Shown here in pieces: positions 17,573-26,297 of a DNA stretch of 63,366 bases. The stretch is from positions 1 to 63,366 of the forward strand of contig CAJOJG010000010.1 in NCBI GenBank assembly GCA_905234655.1. Direction: 5' to 3'. The notes under the pieces are model-generated. The model searched no databases, was not told where the DNA came from, and was given only the letters and a program-made list of their open reading frames with translations. Source of the stretch: an uncultured Bacteroidales bacterium. Lineage in GTDB: Bacteria; Bacteroidota; Bacteroidia; Bacteroidales; UBA3824. Made by a program: the position numbers and the translations under genes. The first letter of the stretch is position 1, and every line of letters starts with the position of its first letter.

Positions 17573-17853
17573 ATGTTCATAGAATGTAGAAAATTAAGAT
17601 ACATTTATACCAGTAGCAGCTGGAGTGTTGTTAATTCTTCGTATGAGCCAATGTTTACTTTTTGTTCTAAACTTGTGGGTGGTAATGGAACCATTTACGA
17701 GGGAGGAGCATATAGCGCATCAATTTCTAATAAATATGCAAAAATAGACGGAGGTTCTTATTCGCCTGGCTATTTTACAAGTGTTGATGTTCTTCCTTAT
17801 GCTGTTTTAAGAGATAGTGTGTTGACATTTCGTTGTGGCGATGATTATCCGCC
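17573..17853 (+). pseudogene. Fragment of a BspA-like (DUF285) surface protein
   Basis: The translation has repeat-unit signatures of BspA-family leucine-rich surface proteins: MFIECRKLRYIYTSSSW, MFTFCSKLVGGNGTIYE, then DGGSYSPGYFT and YAVLRDSVLTFRCGDD. Intact proteins carry many such units, a signal peptide and several hundred residues; only about one and a half units remain, with a stop just upstream in frame. The frame continues without homology to 17896, while the sorting-signal tail at 17842-17907 lies in another frame, so at least one frameshift separates them. The stretch is clearly AT-rich compared with its neighbours, which suggests acquired DNA. Confidence 0.7.
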
Positions 17854-18009
17854 GGCATCTACCTCGTCAAGACCGCGACCAAGACACAAAAGGTAATTAT
17901 AAAATAATTGATTCACGACGACGGCGCGCAGTATTCCGGCACGCTCACGAGCAAGACCGCGCTCAAACTCATAATGCCGACCGAGGAAGTCGCACTGACG
18001 AAAAAGTAA
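17842..18009 (+). pseudogene. T9SS-type C-terminal tail remnant plus unknown tail
   Basis: After a TGA at 17842-17844, the frame reads LSAGIYLVKTATKTQKVIIK and a stop at 17905-17907. This is a textbook type A C-terminal sorting signal of type IX secreted proteins, with nothing left of its passenger. The same frame continues after the stop with IHDDGAQYSGTLTSKTALKL and ends LTKK at 18009, a second C-terminal piece I do not recognise. GC content rises at the tail, so the two pieces may come from different genes. Confidence 0.6.
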
Positions 18010-18034
18010 AAACAAACAACAACCCACAAAAACA

Positions 18035-18070
18035 AACAACGCAAGCCCACATTCCTGGACTTGCGTTGTT
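18035..18070 (-). terminator. Intrinsic terminator of the arabinofuranosidase gene
   Basis: AACAACGCAAG (18035-18045) pairs with CTTGCGTTGTT (18060-18070). On the minus strand it is followed by TTGTTTTTG. It lies 28 bases beyond the GH51 stop. Confidence 0.85.
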
Positions 18071-18097
18071 TCATATTCAATTATTCAATCACTTCAA

Positions 18098-19630
18098 TTA
18101 CTTAAGCTCAATCGTCACTACGCTCATCGGCGGCAGTTTAACGGTCAGGGCACCTTTCTTGGCGGTTGCGCCGTCGAAAGAAACAGTCTTGACAACATTG
18201 GGATTGTCAAAAGAATTGTAGTCATTGAAACTCTTGGAAGTCAAAATCTCAGCCTTCACAACCGAAGTGGCATTGATGGAAGAAAGGTCGAGGGTCACAG
18301 TGTTCTCCTTCTTAGAATCGACATTGGTGAGCGAAAGATGGAAAACGCCATTCTTCTTGGAGAGGGTTGCGCTTACGGCATCGATGCTCTCGCCATTGTA
18401 AGTGTACTTGGGCGCATGGAACGACATGGGGATGTATTGGGCGTTCTGATGGACGGCATACATCTTGAACACATGGTAGGTTGGCGTGAGAACCATCTTG
18501 TCGCCCTTTGTGAGAACCATGGACTGAAGAACATTCACTACCTGGGCAATATTGCACATGCCGAGGTTGTTAGCGTACTTGTGGAAGATGTCGAAAGTCG
18601 TGCTGGCGAGGATAGCGTCACGGAGAGTGTTCTGCTGGTAGAGGTGCCCTGGGATTGAGCCAGGCTCCTGGTCAGTCCAGATGCCCCATTCGTCGACATC
18701 AAGCTTGATGCGCTTGTCGATGCCCTGGATGATGTCGATGTGCTTCTTCACAAGCTCGTCCATCTTGTAGCCGTCGCGGATTACCGAGAAATACTGGTCT
18801 TCGTTAAAACCACGATCAGGACCCTTGCTGCCGCCCCAGTCGCGGATTGGAAGGACATAATAGTGGAGCGAGATATGCTCCATGTTGTTGTGGCAACGTT
18901 CCATCAAGACCTTCGTCCAGTTGAAGTCAAAGTCGTTAGAGCCGGAAGCGACGCGCACCGGGTTGGTGTTGTTGGAGTAAAGGTGGGCATAACCCGAATA
19001 CTGGCGGTAGAGATTGCTGTAGAACTCGGGCGTCATGTTTCCGCCGCAGCCCCACGACTCGTTGCCGATGCCCATGAAGTCGATCTTGTACGGCTTTTCA
19101 CGGCCATTCTGCTTGCGGAGGTTCACGTTTGGACAGTCCTCTGTGCCTGTGATGTACTCCAGCCAGTCGTTCATGTCCTTCACCGTGCCGGAACCGACAT
19201 TGACAGAGAGGTATGTCTTGCAGCCGAGACGCTCGCAGAGTGTGAAAAACTCGTCGGTGCCGAAAGAGTTGTCCTCCATCGTGCCGCCCCAGAACACATT
19301 CTTAATCCTCGGACGCTTCGACGTAGGGCCCACGCCGTCCCTCCAGTGGTATGTATCGGCAAAACATCCGCCCGGCCACCTCAATACAGGGATTTGGAGG
19401 TCTTTGAGGGCATTGAACACGTCGGTGCGGTAGCCGTCGGTGTTGGGGATTTTGCTGTCCTTGCCAACCCAGATGCCGTCATAGATGCAGCGGCCGAGGT
19501 GCTCGGCAAATTGTCCATAGATTTCGGCGGGGATTTGGAACTCCTCCTGTCCGTCAGTCAAGAGCCTTGTCTGTGCCGATGCCGACATAGTAAGCGCGAG
19601 AGCCGCGCCAAGCAGCAGTTGTCTTTTCAT
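18098..19630 (-). CDS. Secreted alpha-L-arabinofuranosidase, GH51
   Basis: Retaining exo-enzyme that removes L-arabinofuranosyl groups from arabinan or arabinoxylan. It has 510 residues with a signal peptide (ALALTMSASAQ). The (beta/alpha)8 barrel carries PVLRWPGGCFADTYHWRDG, the acid/base E191 in GIGNESWGCGG, and the nucleophile E314 in LDVDEWGIW. The C-terminal beta domain ends in SVVTIELK. Length is typical. It is a single minus-strand gene with its own terminator and no transporter or SusCD partner nearby. Confidence 0.96.
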   Translation of the reverse strand: MKRQLLLGAALALTMSASAQTRLLTDGQEEFQIPAEIYGQFAEHLGRCIYDGIWVGKDSKIPNTDGYRTDVFNALKDLQIPVLRWPGGCFADTYHWRDGVGPTSKRPRIKNVFWGGTMEDNSFGTDEFFTLCERLGCKTYLSVNVGSGTVKDMNDWLEYITGTEDCPNVNLRKQNGREKPYKIDFMGIGNESWGCGGNMTPEFYSNLYRQYSGYAHLYSNNTNPVRVASGSNDFDFNWTKVLMERCHNNMEHISLHYYVLPIRDWGGSKGPDRGFNEDQYFSVIRDGYKMDELVKKHIDIIQGIDKRIKLDVDEWGIWTDQEPGSIPGHLYQQNTLRDAILASTTFDIFHKYANNLGMCNIAQVVNVLQSMVLTKGDKMVLTPTYHVFKMYAVHQNAQYIPMSFHAPKYTYNGESIDAVSATLSKKNGVFHLSLTNVDSKKENTVTLDLSSINATSVVKAEILTSKSFNDYNSFDNPNVVKTVSFDGATAKKGALTVKLPPMSVVTIELK

Positions 19631-19698
19631 TTACTTGCTTGAAATTTTTATGTTATATATTAAGGTGTACTTCGACGGGGGAAAAACCCATCATGGTA

Positions 19699-19706
19699 CA
19701 AAGATA
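19699..19706 (-). promoter_or_regulatory. Probable -7 element of the GH51 gene
   Basis: TATCTTTG on the minus strand, 68 bases upstream of the start codon. No TTTG was found at the expected -33 distance. Confidence 0.45.
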
Positions 19707-19825
19707 ACACAAATTTGCGGATAATACGACATAAAGTTGAACAATGTTAGTGATTAATAACATAACGCACTGAAAATCACTATACTTATAAGACAAACAA
19801 AAATAAATATAAAAAAATTGTTAAA

Positions 19826-19907
19826 TAATTTTGTGGATAACGAAATTATTTCTTAACTTAGGTATCGCCAAAAGGCAGACGGTTGCCCAACGCCAAATGG
19901 CTGATAC
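19826..19907 (+). promoter_or_regulatory. xerC leader: -7 element and structured leader
   Basis: TAATTTTG at 19826-19833 is a -7 match with no good -33. The leader holds a hairpin: GTATCGCCA (19862-19870) pairs with TGGCTGATAC (19898-19907) with one bulge, and GGCA/TGCC pair inside it. The rest of the 310-base gap between GH51 and xerC is AT-rich and shows no gene. Confidence 0.4.
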
Positions 19908-19940
19908 ACTTAGCAATGTGACTTTTGAGGACACTGACAA

Positions 19941-20810
19941 ATGGAAGATGAAATAATAAGGTTCAAGGATTATCTGACGTACGAGCGGCGTTACAGTTAC
20001 AATACTGTGAAGGCGTACATCATAGATATAGAGGAGTTCGCAACGTTCTGTAAGGAGACGGCGCAGCTCGAGAGCCTTAAGGACGCCGACCCAAAGTTAG
20101 TGCGACAATGGGTGATGAAGCTAAGGGCAAGCGGACTCTACGCCGTGAGCGTCAACAGAAAAATCTCCACAGTCAGGGGCTTTTACAAGTGGATGCTTAA
20201 GAAAGACATGATACTCAGGAGCCCGGCACAGGGATTGAGGAACCTGAGGAGGCCGAAGCGACTGCCTGAATTCGTGCCGGAGGACAAGATGACCGAAATC
20301 CTGGACAACCCGGCGGAGTTTGTGGACACGGAAGGCGGAGACCGTGACAGGCTCATAATAGAGCTATTCTACGACACCGGCATCCGCGAGACCGAACTCA
20401 TAGACCTCACATGCGGCGACGTGGATCTTTCGAGGCGCACAATCACTGTCCACGGCAAAGGCGACAAGACGCGCATGGTGCCGATAAGCGACTCGATGTG
20501 CGAAAGGCTCTCGAAGATAATGACAAGCCCCGGGGACAGCCTGTTCAAGACCGACAAGGGCACGAAGATGTACCCAAGGCTCGTCTACAGGATTGTCCAC
20601 AAGCACCTTGAGCAGGTCGGCACGCTCGACAAGAGCAGCCCACACACGCTCAGGCACAGTTTTGCGACGGCGATGCTTAACAACGGCGCGCCGCTCGAGG
20701 CGATAAAGGAGCTGCTTGGCCACGCCAACCTCTCCGCGACGCAGATATACACTCATACGACATATGAGAAACTGAACGAGATTTATAAACAAGCTCATCC
20801 AAGAGCATAG
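19941..20810 (+). CDS. xerC: Tyrosine recombinase XerC/XerD
   Basis: Site-specific tyrosine recombinase of 289 residues that should resolve chromosome dimers at dif. The N-terminal SAM-like core-binding domain is at residues 1-95. The catalytic domain has R149 (TGIRETEL), K173 (HGKGDKTR), H235 and R238 (PHTLRHSFA), H261 (LLGHAN) and nucleophile Y270 (TQIYTHT), so it is complete. The housekeeping position before hpf and the tRNA/tuf cluster argues against a mobile-element integrase. Whether it is XerC or XerD cannot be settled from sequence alone. Confidence 0.9.
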   Translation: MEDEIIRFKDYLTYERRYSYNTVKAYIIDIEEFATFCKETAQLESLKDADPKLVRQWVMKLRASGLYAVSVNRKISTVRGFYKWMLKKDMILRSPAQGLRNLRRPKRLPEFVPEDKMTEILDNPAEFVDTEGGDRDRLIIELFYDTGIRETELIDLTCGDVDLSRRTITVHGKGDKTRMVPISDSMCERLSKIMTSPGDSLFKTDKGTKMYPRLVYRIVHKHLEQVGTLDKSSPHTLRHSFATAMLNNGAPLEAIKELLGHANLSATQIYTHTTYEKLNEIYKQAHPRA

Positions 20811-20845
20811 TAATAATAACTAAACTAAAACAGGAGGAACAATTT

Positions 20846-21145
20846 ATGAATGTTACAATCGAAGCAATTCATTTCAACCCTGACGTACGTCTCGAGGAGT
20901 TCATCCAAGAGAAGGTGAGCAAGCTCTCACAGGTCGCCGACGACATCATCAAGGCGGAAGTATTCCTGTCTCTCGAGCGTTCACAGAGCGTCAACTACGA
21001 CAGCAAGGTCGCAAAGGTGAGGATTGAAGTTCCCGGCGGAGCGATTTTCGCAGAGAAGAGATCGAAGTCATTCGAGGAGTCAATTGACACAGCCTTAGAG
21101 GCTTTGCGTGTCCAGTTGCTCAAGAGAAAAGAGAAACAGAAATAA
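20846..21145 (+). CDS. hpf: Ribosome hibernation-promoting factor
   Basis: A 99-residue short-form HPF/RaiA protein that binds the 30S decoding region in stationary phase. It shows the beta-alpha-beta-beta-beta-alpha layout, with MNVTIEAIHFNPDVRLEEFIQ at the start and the conserved SKSFEESIDTALEALRVQL helix. It lies 35 bases after xerC. The start is preceded by an AGGAGG sequence at 20832-20837, an unusually strong Shine-Dalgarno site for Bacteroidetes, where such sites are rare. Confidence 0.93.
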   Translation: MNVTIEAIHFNPDVRLEEFIQEKVSKLSQVADDIIKAEVFLSLERSQSVNYDSKVAKVRIEVPGGAIFAEKRSKSFEESIDTALEALRVQLLKRKEKQK

Positions 21146-21170
21146 TTTTTGAAAAAAAGTTGCAAAAAAA

Positions 21171-21202
21171 TTTGGTGGATTGAAATATTGTATATAATTT
21201 TG
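21171..21202 (+). promoter_or_regulatory. Promoter of the tRNA-tuf operon
   Basis: TTTG (21171-21174), 20 bp, TAATTTTG (21195-21202): full consensus. It overlaps the left arm of the hairpin at 21197-21249, so the expected start near 21208 falls inside that arm. Confidence 0.7.
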
Positions 21203-21254
21203 TGTCGTCAAAAAAACAAGAACGGTTGTTTGAGATGACGACACAAAATTTTTT
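21197..21254 (+). terminator. Hairpin terminator after hpf, overlapping the tRNA-tuf promoter
   Basis: ATTTTGTGTCGTC (21197-21209) pairs perfectly with GACGACACAAAAT (21237-21249), with an inner AAACAA/TTGTTT stem and a T-run to 21254. Transcripts from xerC-hpf can form it; transcripts starting at about 21208 lack the left arm and should escape it. Confidence 0.7.
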
Positions 21255-21292
21255 GGCGGAAAGTTCTTTAAAATACTCATTTAAAATACAAC

Positions 21293-21366
21293 GCCGGCGT
21301 AGCTCAGCTGGCCAGAGCAGCTGATTTGTAATCAGCGGGTCGGGGGTTCGAATCCCTCCGCCGGCT
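21293..21366 (+). tRNA. tRNA-Thr (anticodon TGT)
   Basis: A 74-base cloverleaf. The acceptor GCCGGCG pairs with CGCCGGC, the anticodon arm is CTGATTTGTAATCAG with TGT in the loop, and the T arm has GGGGGTTCGAATCCCTC. The CCA end is not encoded. It is the first of four tRNAs before tuf. Confidence 0.96.
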
Positions 21367-21410
21367 CAAACGACAGACAATTTGATGTCGTTATGGCGCA
21401 AAAGAAAAAT

Positions 21411-21491
21411 GGGAAGTTCGTATAGTGGTCAATTACGGGAGACTGTAAATCTCTTGCTTCGGCTTCGGTGGTTCGAATCCATCACTTCCCA
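21411..21491 (+). tRNA. tRNA-Tyr (anticodon GTA)
   Basis: An 81-base tRNA with a long variable arm, as expected for bacterial tRNA-Tyr. The acceptor GGGAAGT pairs with ACTTCCC, the anticodon loop contains CTGTAAA, and the T arm is present. CCA is not encoded. Confidence 0.95.
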
Positions 21492-21507
21492 CATGAAAAA
21501 AAGTAAC

Positions 21508-21580
21508 GCGGGAGTAGCTCAATTGGTAGAGCGTCAGCCTTCCAAGCTGAAGGTCGCGGGTTCGAGACTCGTCTCCCGCT
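21508..21580 (+). tRNA. tRNA-Gly (anticodon TCC)
   Basis: A 73-base cloverleaf. The acceptor GCGGGAG pairs with CTCCCGC, and the anticodon arm TCAGC-CTTCCAA-GCTGA carries TCC. CCA is not encoded. Confidence 0.96.
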
Positions 21581-21627
21581 CAAAGAAAGATATTGAAAGG
21601 GTAATAAAACTCTTTTTCAATCTCAAT

Positions 21628-21699
<72 letters not shown>

Positions 21700-21819
21700 C
21701 TTTTTTTATGTGCATATTTCATTATGGAATGTGCACGTTAATTTGTGAAAACAAGTAAGTACACAAAACACAACAAGCAAACACAGAAACAATAATATAA
21801 TTTAATCATTTTTATAACT

Positions 21820-23016
21820 ATGGCAAAAGAGAATTTCGATAGGTCCAAACCGCACGTTAACATCGGTACTATTGGCCACGTTGACCACGGCAAGACCACT
21901 TTGACCGCCGCTATCACAACGGTGCTCGCTAAGAAAGGTCTTTCAGAGGTAAGAAGCTTCGATTCAATCGATAACGCTCCCGAAGAGAAGGAGCGCGGTA
22001 TAACCATCAATACAGCTCACGTAGAATATCAGACTGCTAAACGTCACTACGCCCACGTAGACTGCCCTGGCCACGCCGACTATGTAAAGAACATGGTAAC
22101 TGGTGCCGCTCAGATGGACGGTGCAATCCTCGTCTGCGCTGCTACAGATGGTCCTATGCCCCAGACTCGCGAGCACATCCTTCTCGCCCGTCAGGTGAAC
22201 GTGCCGAGGATTGTCGTATTCATGAACAAGTGCGACATGGTTGACGACCCCGAGTTGCTCGACCTCGTTGAAATGGAACTCCGCGAGCTTCTTTCATCCT
22301 ACGACTACGACGGCGACAATACACCTATCATCCGTGGCTCCGCTCTCGGCGCACTCAACGGCGAACCACAGTGGGAAGAGAAGGTTATGGAACTCATGGA
22401 CGCTGTAGACTCATACATCCCGCAGCCTACACGTGACGTTGACAAGCCCTTCTTGATGCCTATCGAGGACATCTTCTCGATTACTGGTCGTGGCACAGTC
22501 GCTACCGGTAGGATTGAGACTGGTGTAATCAAACTCAACGATCCGGTTGAAATCGTAGGTCTCCTTAAGGAAGGCGAGCCTTCTTTGAAGTCCGTCGTAA
22601 CAGGTATCGAAATGTTCCGCAAGCTCCTCGATCAGGGTCAGGCCGGCGACAACGCAGGTCTCCTTCTCCGTGGCATTGAAAAGGATCAAATCAAGCGTGG
22701 TATGGTAATCGCAAAACCTGGTTCGATTACTCCTCACACAGTATTCACCGCCGAAATCTACGTATTGAAGAAAGAAGAAGGCGGTCGTCACACGCCATTC
22801 CACAACAAGTACCGTCCGCAGTTCTATCTCCGTACACTCGATGTTACTGGTGAAATCGCTCTTCCGGAAGGCACAGACATGGTAATGCCTGGTGACCACG
22901 TAACAATCACTGTTACCCTCATCTACCCTGTAGCACTCAACGAAGGTCTTCGTTTCGCTATCCGCGAAGGTGGACGCACAGTAGGCTCTGGTCAGATTGG
23001 TAAGATTGTAAAGTAA
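21820..23016 (+). CDS. tuf: Elongation factor Tu
   Basis: GTPase that delivers aminoacyl-tRNA to the ribosome. The 398-residue protein has the P-loop [14 protein letters not shown] near residues 19-32, the effector [15 protein letters not shown]3 [10 protein letters not shown]4 NKCD, and beta-barrel domains 2 and 3 ending [11 protein letters not shown]. Codon use differs slightly from the neighbours (more T-ending codons), as expected for a very highly expressed gene. It is flanked by tRNA genes on both sides. Confidence 0.98.
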   Translation: MAKENFDRSKPHVNIGTIGHVDHGKTTLTAAITTVLAKKGLSEVRSFDSIDNAPEEKERGITINTAHVEYQTAKRHYAHVDCPGHADYVKNMVTGAAQMDGAILVCAATDGPMPQTREHILLARQVNVPRIVVFMNKCDMVDDPELLDLVEMELRELLSSYDYDGDNTPIIRGSALGALNGEPQWEEKVMELMDAVDSYIPQPTRDVDKPFLMPIEDIFSITGRGTVATGRIETGVIKLNDPVEIVGLLKEGEPSLKSVVTGIEMFRKLLDQGQAGDNAGLLLRGIEKDQIKRGMVIAKPGSITPHTVFTAEIYVLKKEEGGRHTPFHNKYRPQFYLRTLDVTGEIALPEGTDMVMPGDHVTITVTLIYPVALNEGLRFAIREGGRTVGSGQIGKIVK

Positions 23017-23051
23017 GTCGAAACATTTAACTTGAATGTTTAAATAGAAAA

Positions 23052-23106
23052 GTAGAGACACGATTCTTAAAAGTGTCAAAAAAGACCTAAAAGGTTGTGT
23101 CTCTAC
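23052..23106. repeat. Hairpin with GTAGAGAC...GTCTCTAC ends
   Basis: GTAGAGACACGA (23052-23063) pairs with TTGTGTCTCTAC (23095-23106), with a short internal GTC/GAC pairing. The outer arms match the ends of the palindrome at 17446-17473. It lies between tuf and tRNA-Trp with no T-run, so it may also act in RNA processing. Confidence 0.65.
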
Positions 23107-23111
23107 ATCAT

Positions 23112-23184
23112 ACGGGTGTAGCTCAGTCGGTAGAGCACTGGTCTCCAAAACCAGGTGTCGGGAGTTCGAGCCTCTCCACCCGTG
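23112..23184 (+). tRNA. tRNA-Trp (anticodon CCA)
   Basis: A 73-base cloverleaf. The acceptor ACGGGTG pairs with CACCCGT, and the anticodon arm CTGGT-CTCCAAA-ACCAG carries CCA. The terminal CCA is not encoded. The tuf-tRNA(Trp)-secE order is conserved across many bacteria. Confidence 0.96.
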
Positions 23185-23200
23185 CTAATTCCAAGATAAA

Positions 23201-23395
23201 ATGGCAAATATAAAAACATATCTGCAAGAGACATACGACGAACTTGTCAACAAAGTGTCCTGGCCCACGAGACAGGAGTTAATGAATAGTGCAGTCATCG
23301 TAATGGTGGCTACTTTTATTATAGCCCTGTTGGTATTCGTGATGGACATCAGTTTGAAAGGGATTATGGAGTTTATCTACGGACTGTTTAAGTAA
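23201..23395 (+). CDS. secE: Preprotein translocase subunit SecE
   Basis: A 64-residue single-helix inner-membrane subunit that clamps SecY in the translocon. The amphipathic segment NKVSWPTRQELMNSAVIVMV precedes the transmembrane helix. It is the short form typical outside enterobacteria. It lies 16 bases after tRNA-Trp and 44 bases before nusG. Confidence 0.96.
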   Translation: MANIKTYLQETYDELVNKVSWPTRQELMNSAVIVMVATFIIALLVFVMDISLKGIMEFIYGLFK

Positions 23396-23439
23396 GATAA
23401 AAGAAAGTAACTACGTCAAATCCATCATTTGTTACGTCA

Positions 23440-24018
23440 ATGGAAGATAACGATAATAGCGTCAAGAAGTCTAAAGAGCACAAATGGTATGTTCTCCGCG
23501 CTATAGGCGGCAAGGAAAAGAAAGTTAAGGAATATATCGACAACAGGATACAGGTGCTTAAGTTAGGCGACTTGGTTTCACAGGTCTTGATACCGAGCGA
23601 GAAGGTATACCAAGTTAGAAACGGAAAGAAGTACAGCACGGAGCGTACATTCTTCCCGGGTTATGTGTTGGTGGAGTGCATACTGACCCAACAGATTTCC
23701 GGACTACTCAGGGATGTGCCTGGTGGACTTGGATTCCTTGGAGAGACTAAGCACGGCGACCCTCTCCCCCTCAGGGAGGCTGAGGTCAACCGCATACTCG
23801 GACGTGTCGACGAAGCGGCTTCAGACGGCGAGGTTATGGAAACCCCATACACAGTCGGTGAGCAGGTCAAGGTGACGGACGGCGCGTTCAACGGCTTCAT
23901 CGGTGTAATCGAGGAGGTCAACGACGAGAAAAAGAAACTGAAGGTAATGGTTAAGATTTTCGGACGGAAAACTCCATTAGAGCTCGGCTATATTCAGGTC
24001 GACAAAATTAAGGAATAA
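23440..24018 (+). CDS. nusG: Transcription termination/antitermination factor NusG
   Basis: A 192-residue processivity factor that links RNA polymerase to Rho or the ribosome. The NGN domain (KWYVLRAIGGKEKKVKEYID to about residue 115, with TFFPGYVLVE) is followed by a C-terminal KOW domain (VKVTDGAFNGFIGVIEEVN). It precedes the L11-L1 genes in the standard order. The 150-base gap after it is AT-rich and may carry the ribosomal-protein leader, but I see no clear consensus promoter there. Confidence 0.97.
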   Translation: MEDNDNSVKKSKEHKWYVLRAIGGKEKKVKEYIDNRIQVLKLGDLVSQVLIPSEKVYQVRNGKKYSTERTFFPGYVLVECILTQQISGLLRDVPGGLGFLGETKHGDPLPLREAEVNRILGRVDEAASDGEVMETPYTVGEQVKVTDGAFNGFIGVIEEVNDEKKKLKVMVKIFGRKTPLELGYIQVDKIKE

Positions 24019-24168
24019 AAAACACAACGGATAATACGGCATACTGAAATTGCGGGAATCGTTTTTTTACCTCTCAATAAAAACAAAAATACTAATGCTT
24101 CCAAATATTTTCCGCGACGAAGCGCCGATTATTATAAAACAAATCAAATTTTTTTAAGATTAAACAAA

Positions 24169-24612
24169 ATGGCTAAAGAAATTACCGGATTTGTTAAGTT
24201 GGAAATCAAGGGCGGTGCGGCTAATCCTTCGCCACCTATTGGTCCGGCTCTGGGTTCCAAGGGTGTTAACATCATGGAATTCTGCAAGGCTTTTAACGCA
24301 AAGACAAAGGACAAGGCTGGCAAGGTTGTGCCGGTAGTCATCACTGTCTACAGCGACAAGTCTTTCGATTTCGTGCTTAAGACATCCCCCGCAGGCGCCC
24401 AACTCAAGGAACTCGCAAAACTGAAGTCTGGCTCGGCAGAACCGAACAGGAAGAAGGTTGCGACAATTACTTGGGACCAGGTCAAGCAGATTGCCGAGGA
24501 CAAGTTGCCCGATTTGAACTGCTTTACCGTCGAGTCGGCGATGAAGATGGTTGCAGGCACAGCCAAGAGCATGGGAATCGTCGTAAGCGGCCCAGCGCCT
24601 TTTGATAACTAA
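24169..24612 (+). CDS. rplK: 50S ribosomal protein L11
   Basis: Stalk-base protein uL11 that binds 23S rRNA helices 43/44 and the factor-binding site. The 147 residues include the Pro-rich N-terminal [19 protein letters not shown] and the C-terminal rRNA-binding domain ending [10 protein letters not shown]. It starts the rplKAJL series, with rplA 17 bases later. Confidence 0.98.
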   Translation: MAKEITGFVKLEIKGGAANPSPPIGPALGSKGVNIMEFCKAFNAKTKDKAGKVVPVVITVYSDKSFDFVLKTSPAGAQLKELAKLKSGSAEPNRKKVATITWDQVKQIAEDKLPDLNCFTVESAMKMVAGTAKSMGIVVSGPAPFDN

Positions 24613-24629
24613 TTAATAACAAAATCGAA

Positions 24630-25331
24630 ATGGGAAAAGTAAGTAAGAATTATAAAGCTGCGCTTGCTAAGATCGAAGAGGGTAAACAATACCAGCTCCT
24701 CGAGGCTTGCAACTTGGTCAAGACTCTCGTCACGACTAAGTTCGACTCGTCGGTTGATATCGATATCCGCTTGGGTGTGGACCCTAAAAAGGCCAACCAA
24801 ATGGTCAGGGGCGTCGTTACTCTTCCTAATGGTACTGGTAAGGACAAGAAGGTCTTGGTTCTCTGCACTCCCGACAAGGAGGAGGAAGCCAAGGCCGCTG
24901 GAGCTGACTATGTAGGCCTCGACGAGTATGTCGAGAAGATTCAGAAAGGCTGGACCGATGTCGATGTCATCATCACGATGCCTTCGTGCATGGGCAAGGT
25001 CGGAAAGCTCGGTAGGATTCTCGGTCCCCGTGGCCTCATGCCTAACCCAAAGACCGGTACTGTTACGATGGAAATCGCGCAGGCAGTTAAAGATGTAAAA
25101 CTCGGAAAGATAGATTTTAAGGTAGATAAGTTCGGTATCATCCATTGCCCAGTAGGCAAGGCGTCTTTCGACGGACAGAAGCTGTTCGAGAACGCGCGCG
25201 AATTTTTGCGCACTGTAGTCAAGTTGAAGCCGGCGGCTTCGAAAGGCACATACGTGAAGAGCGTGTTCATGAGCGCGACTATGTCCCCGAGCATCGAAAT
25301 CGATCCTAAATCTATTGATTCGGCCAACTAA
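24630..25331 (+). CDS. rplA: 50S ribosomal protein L1
   Basis: Protein uL1 of the mobile L1 stalk, which binds 23S rRNA and commonly represses its own operon. The 233 residues include [20 protein letters not shown] and [20 protein letters not shown], both family hallmarks. rplJ follows after 13 bases. Confidence 0.98.
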   Translation: MGKVSKNYKAALAKIEEGKQYQLLEACNLVKTLVTTKFDSSVDIDIRLGVDPKKANQMVRGVVTLPNGTGKDKKVLVLCTPDKEEEAKAAGADYVGLDEYVEKIQKGWTDVDVIITMPSCMGKVGKLGRILGPRGLMPNPKTGTVTMEIAQAVKDVKLGKIDFKVDKFGIIHCPVGKASFDGQKLFENAREFLRTVVKLKPAASKGTYVKSVFMSATMSPSIEIDPKSIDSAN

Positions 25332-25344
25332 ACAATAGGTAGAA

Positions 25345-25866
25345 ATGAAAAAATCAGAAAAAGGTACTATTATCGACGTTTTGTCAGAGAAAATAGCAAA
25401 TTCTCCGAATTTCTATTTGGCCGATATTTCCGACCTCAACGCGGACGCTACTTACAAGCTCCGTAAGGCTTGTTTCGAGAAGAAGATCACCCTCCAGGTG
25501 GTTAAGAACTCGCTTCTCAGGAAGGCTTTCGAGAAGAGCGGTAAGCAAGTGGACGAGTTACTCCCTCTCTTGAACCACAACACGTCGGTCATGTTCTGCG
25601 AGACAGCGAACGCACCGGCTCAGATGATCAAGGAGTTGAGGAAGTCCGCAGACAAGCCGGTACTCAAGGGCGCATACGTGCAGGAGAGTATCTATGTGGG
25701 CGACAACCAGCTTGACGCTCTCGCCGCCATCAAGTCTAAGGAGGAACTCCTCGGAGATATTATCGGTCTGTTGCAGTCGCCGATTAAGAATGTTATTTCG
25801 TGCCTGCAGTCTGGACAGAACAACCTCACAGGTCTTGTGAAGGCTCTTGAAGAAAGGGCAAACTAA
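25345..25866 (+). CDS. rplJ: 50S ribosomal protein L10
   Basis: Protein uL10, which anchors L7/L12 dimers to the ribosome. The 173 residues show the N-terminal rRNA-binding domain (VLSEKIANSPNFYLADIS, VVKNSLLRKAFEKS) and the C-terminal helix NLTGLVKALEERAN that binds L12. There is little room upstream for an L10-specific leader: rplA ends 13 bases earlier. Confidence 0.97.
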   Translation: MKKSEKGTIIDVLSEKIANSPNFYLADISDLNADATYKLRKACFEKKITLQVVKNSLLRKAFEKSGKQVDELLPLLNHNTSVMFCETANAPAQMIKELRKSADKPVLKGAYVQESIYVGDNQLDALAAIKSKEELLGDIIGLLQSPIKNVISCLQSGQNNLTGLVKALEERAN

Positions 25867-25913
25867 TTTTATTTTTAACAACGATTTAAAAACAATTCTA
25901 AATAGAAAACAAA

Positions 25914-26291
25914 ATGGCAGATTTGAAAGCATTAGCAGAACAATTGGTCAACTTGACCGTCAAGGAAGTTAGCGAACTCGCTAAGATATTCAAGGACGAG
26001 TACGGCATCGAGCCCGCTGCAGCCGCAGTAGCAGTAGCAGCTCCCGCAGCCGGCGAAGGCGCAGCAGCCGCAGCCGAGCAGACCGAATTTGACGTTATCC
26101 TCAAGTCAGCTGGCGCTGCAAAGCTCCAGATCGTTAAGCTCGTCAAGGAGCTTTGCGGACTTGGCCTCAAGGAAGCTAAGGATCTCGTTGACGCAGCTCC
26201 GAAGCCTATCAAGGAGAAGATTTCGAAGGAAGACGCTGAGGCTATCAAGGCTAAGCTCGTAGAAGCAGGTGCTGAGATTGAATTGAAGTAA
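25914..26291 (+). CDS. rplL: 50S ribosomal protein L7/L12
   Basis: Protein bL12, the multicopy stalk protein that recruits translation factors. The 125 residues show the N-terminal dimerisation helices, an Ala-rich hinge at about residues 35-55, and the globular domain ([20 protein letters not shown]). It is followed by an attenuator-like region before rpoB. Confidence 0.98.
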   Translation: MADLKALAEQLVNLTVKEVSELAKIFKDEYGIEPAAAAVAVAAPAAGEGAAAAAEQTEFDVILKSAGAAKLQIVKLVKELCGLGLKEAKDLVDAAPKPIKEKISKEDAEAIKAKLVEAGAEIELK

Positions 26292-26297
26292 GCTGAA

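Noticed and set aside
19941..20810. The tyrosine recombinase as an integrase of a mobile element next to tRNA genes
   Set aside because: It sits in the conserved xerC-hpf-tRNA-tuf order, has XerC/D length, and there are no direct repeats of a tRNA end or phage-like genes nearby.
24019..24168. A ribosomal-protein leader or L1 binding site between nusG and rplK
   Set aside because: The gap is AT-rich and long enough, but I could not find a hairpin that resembles the L1 site in 23S rRNA.
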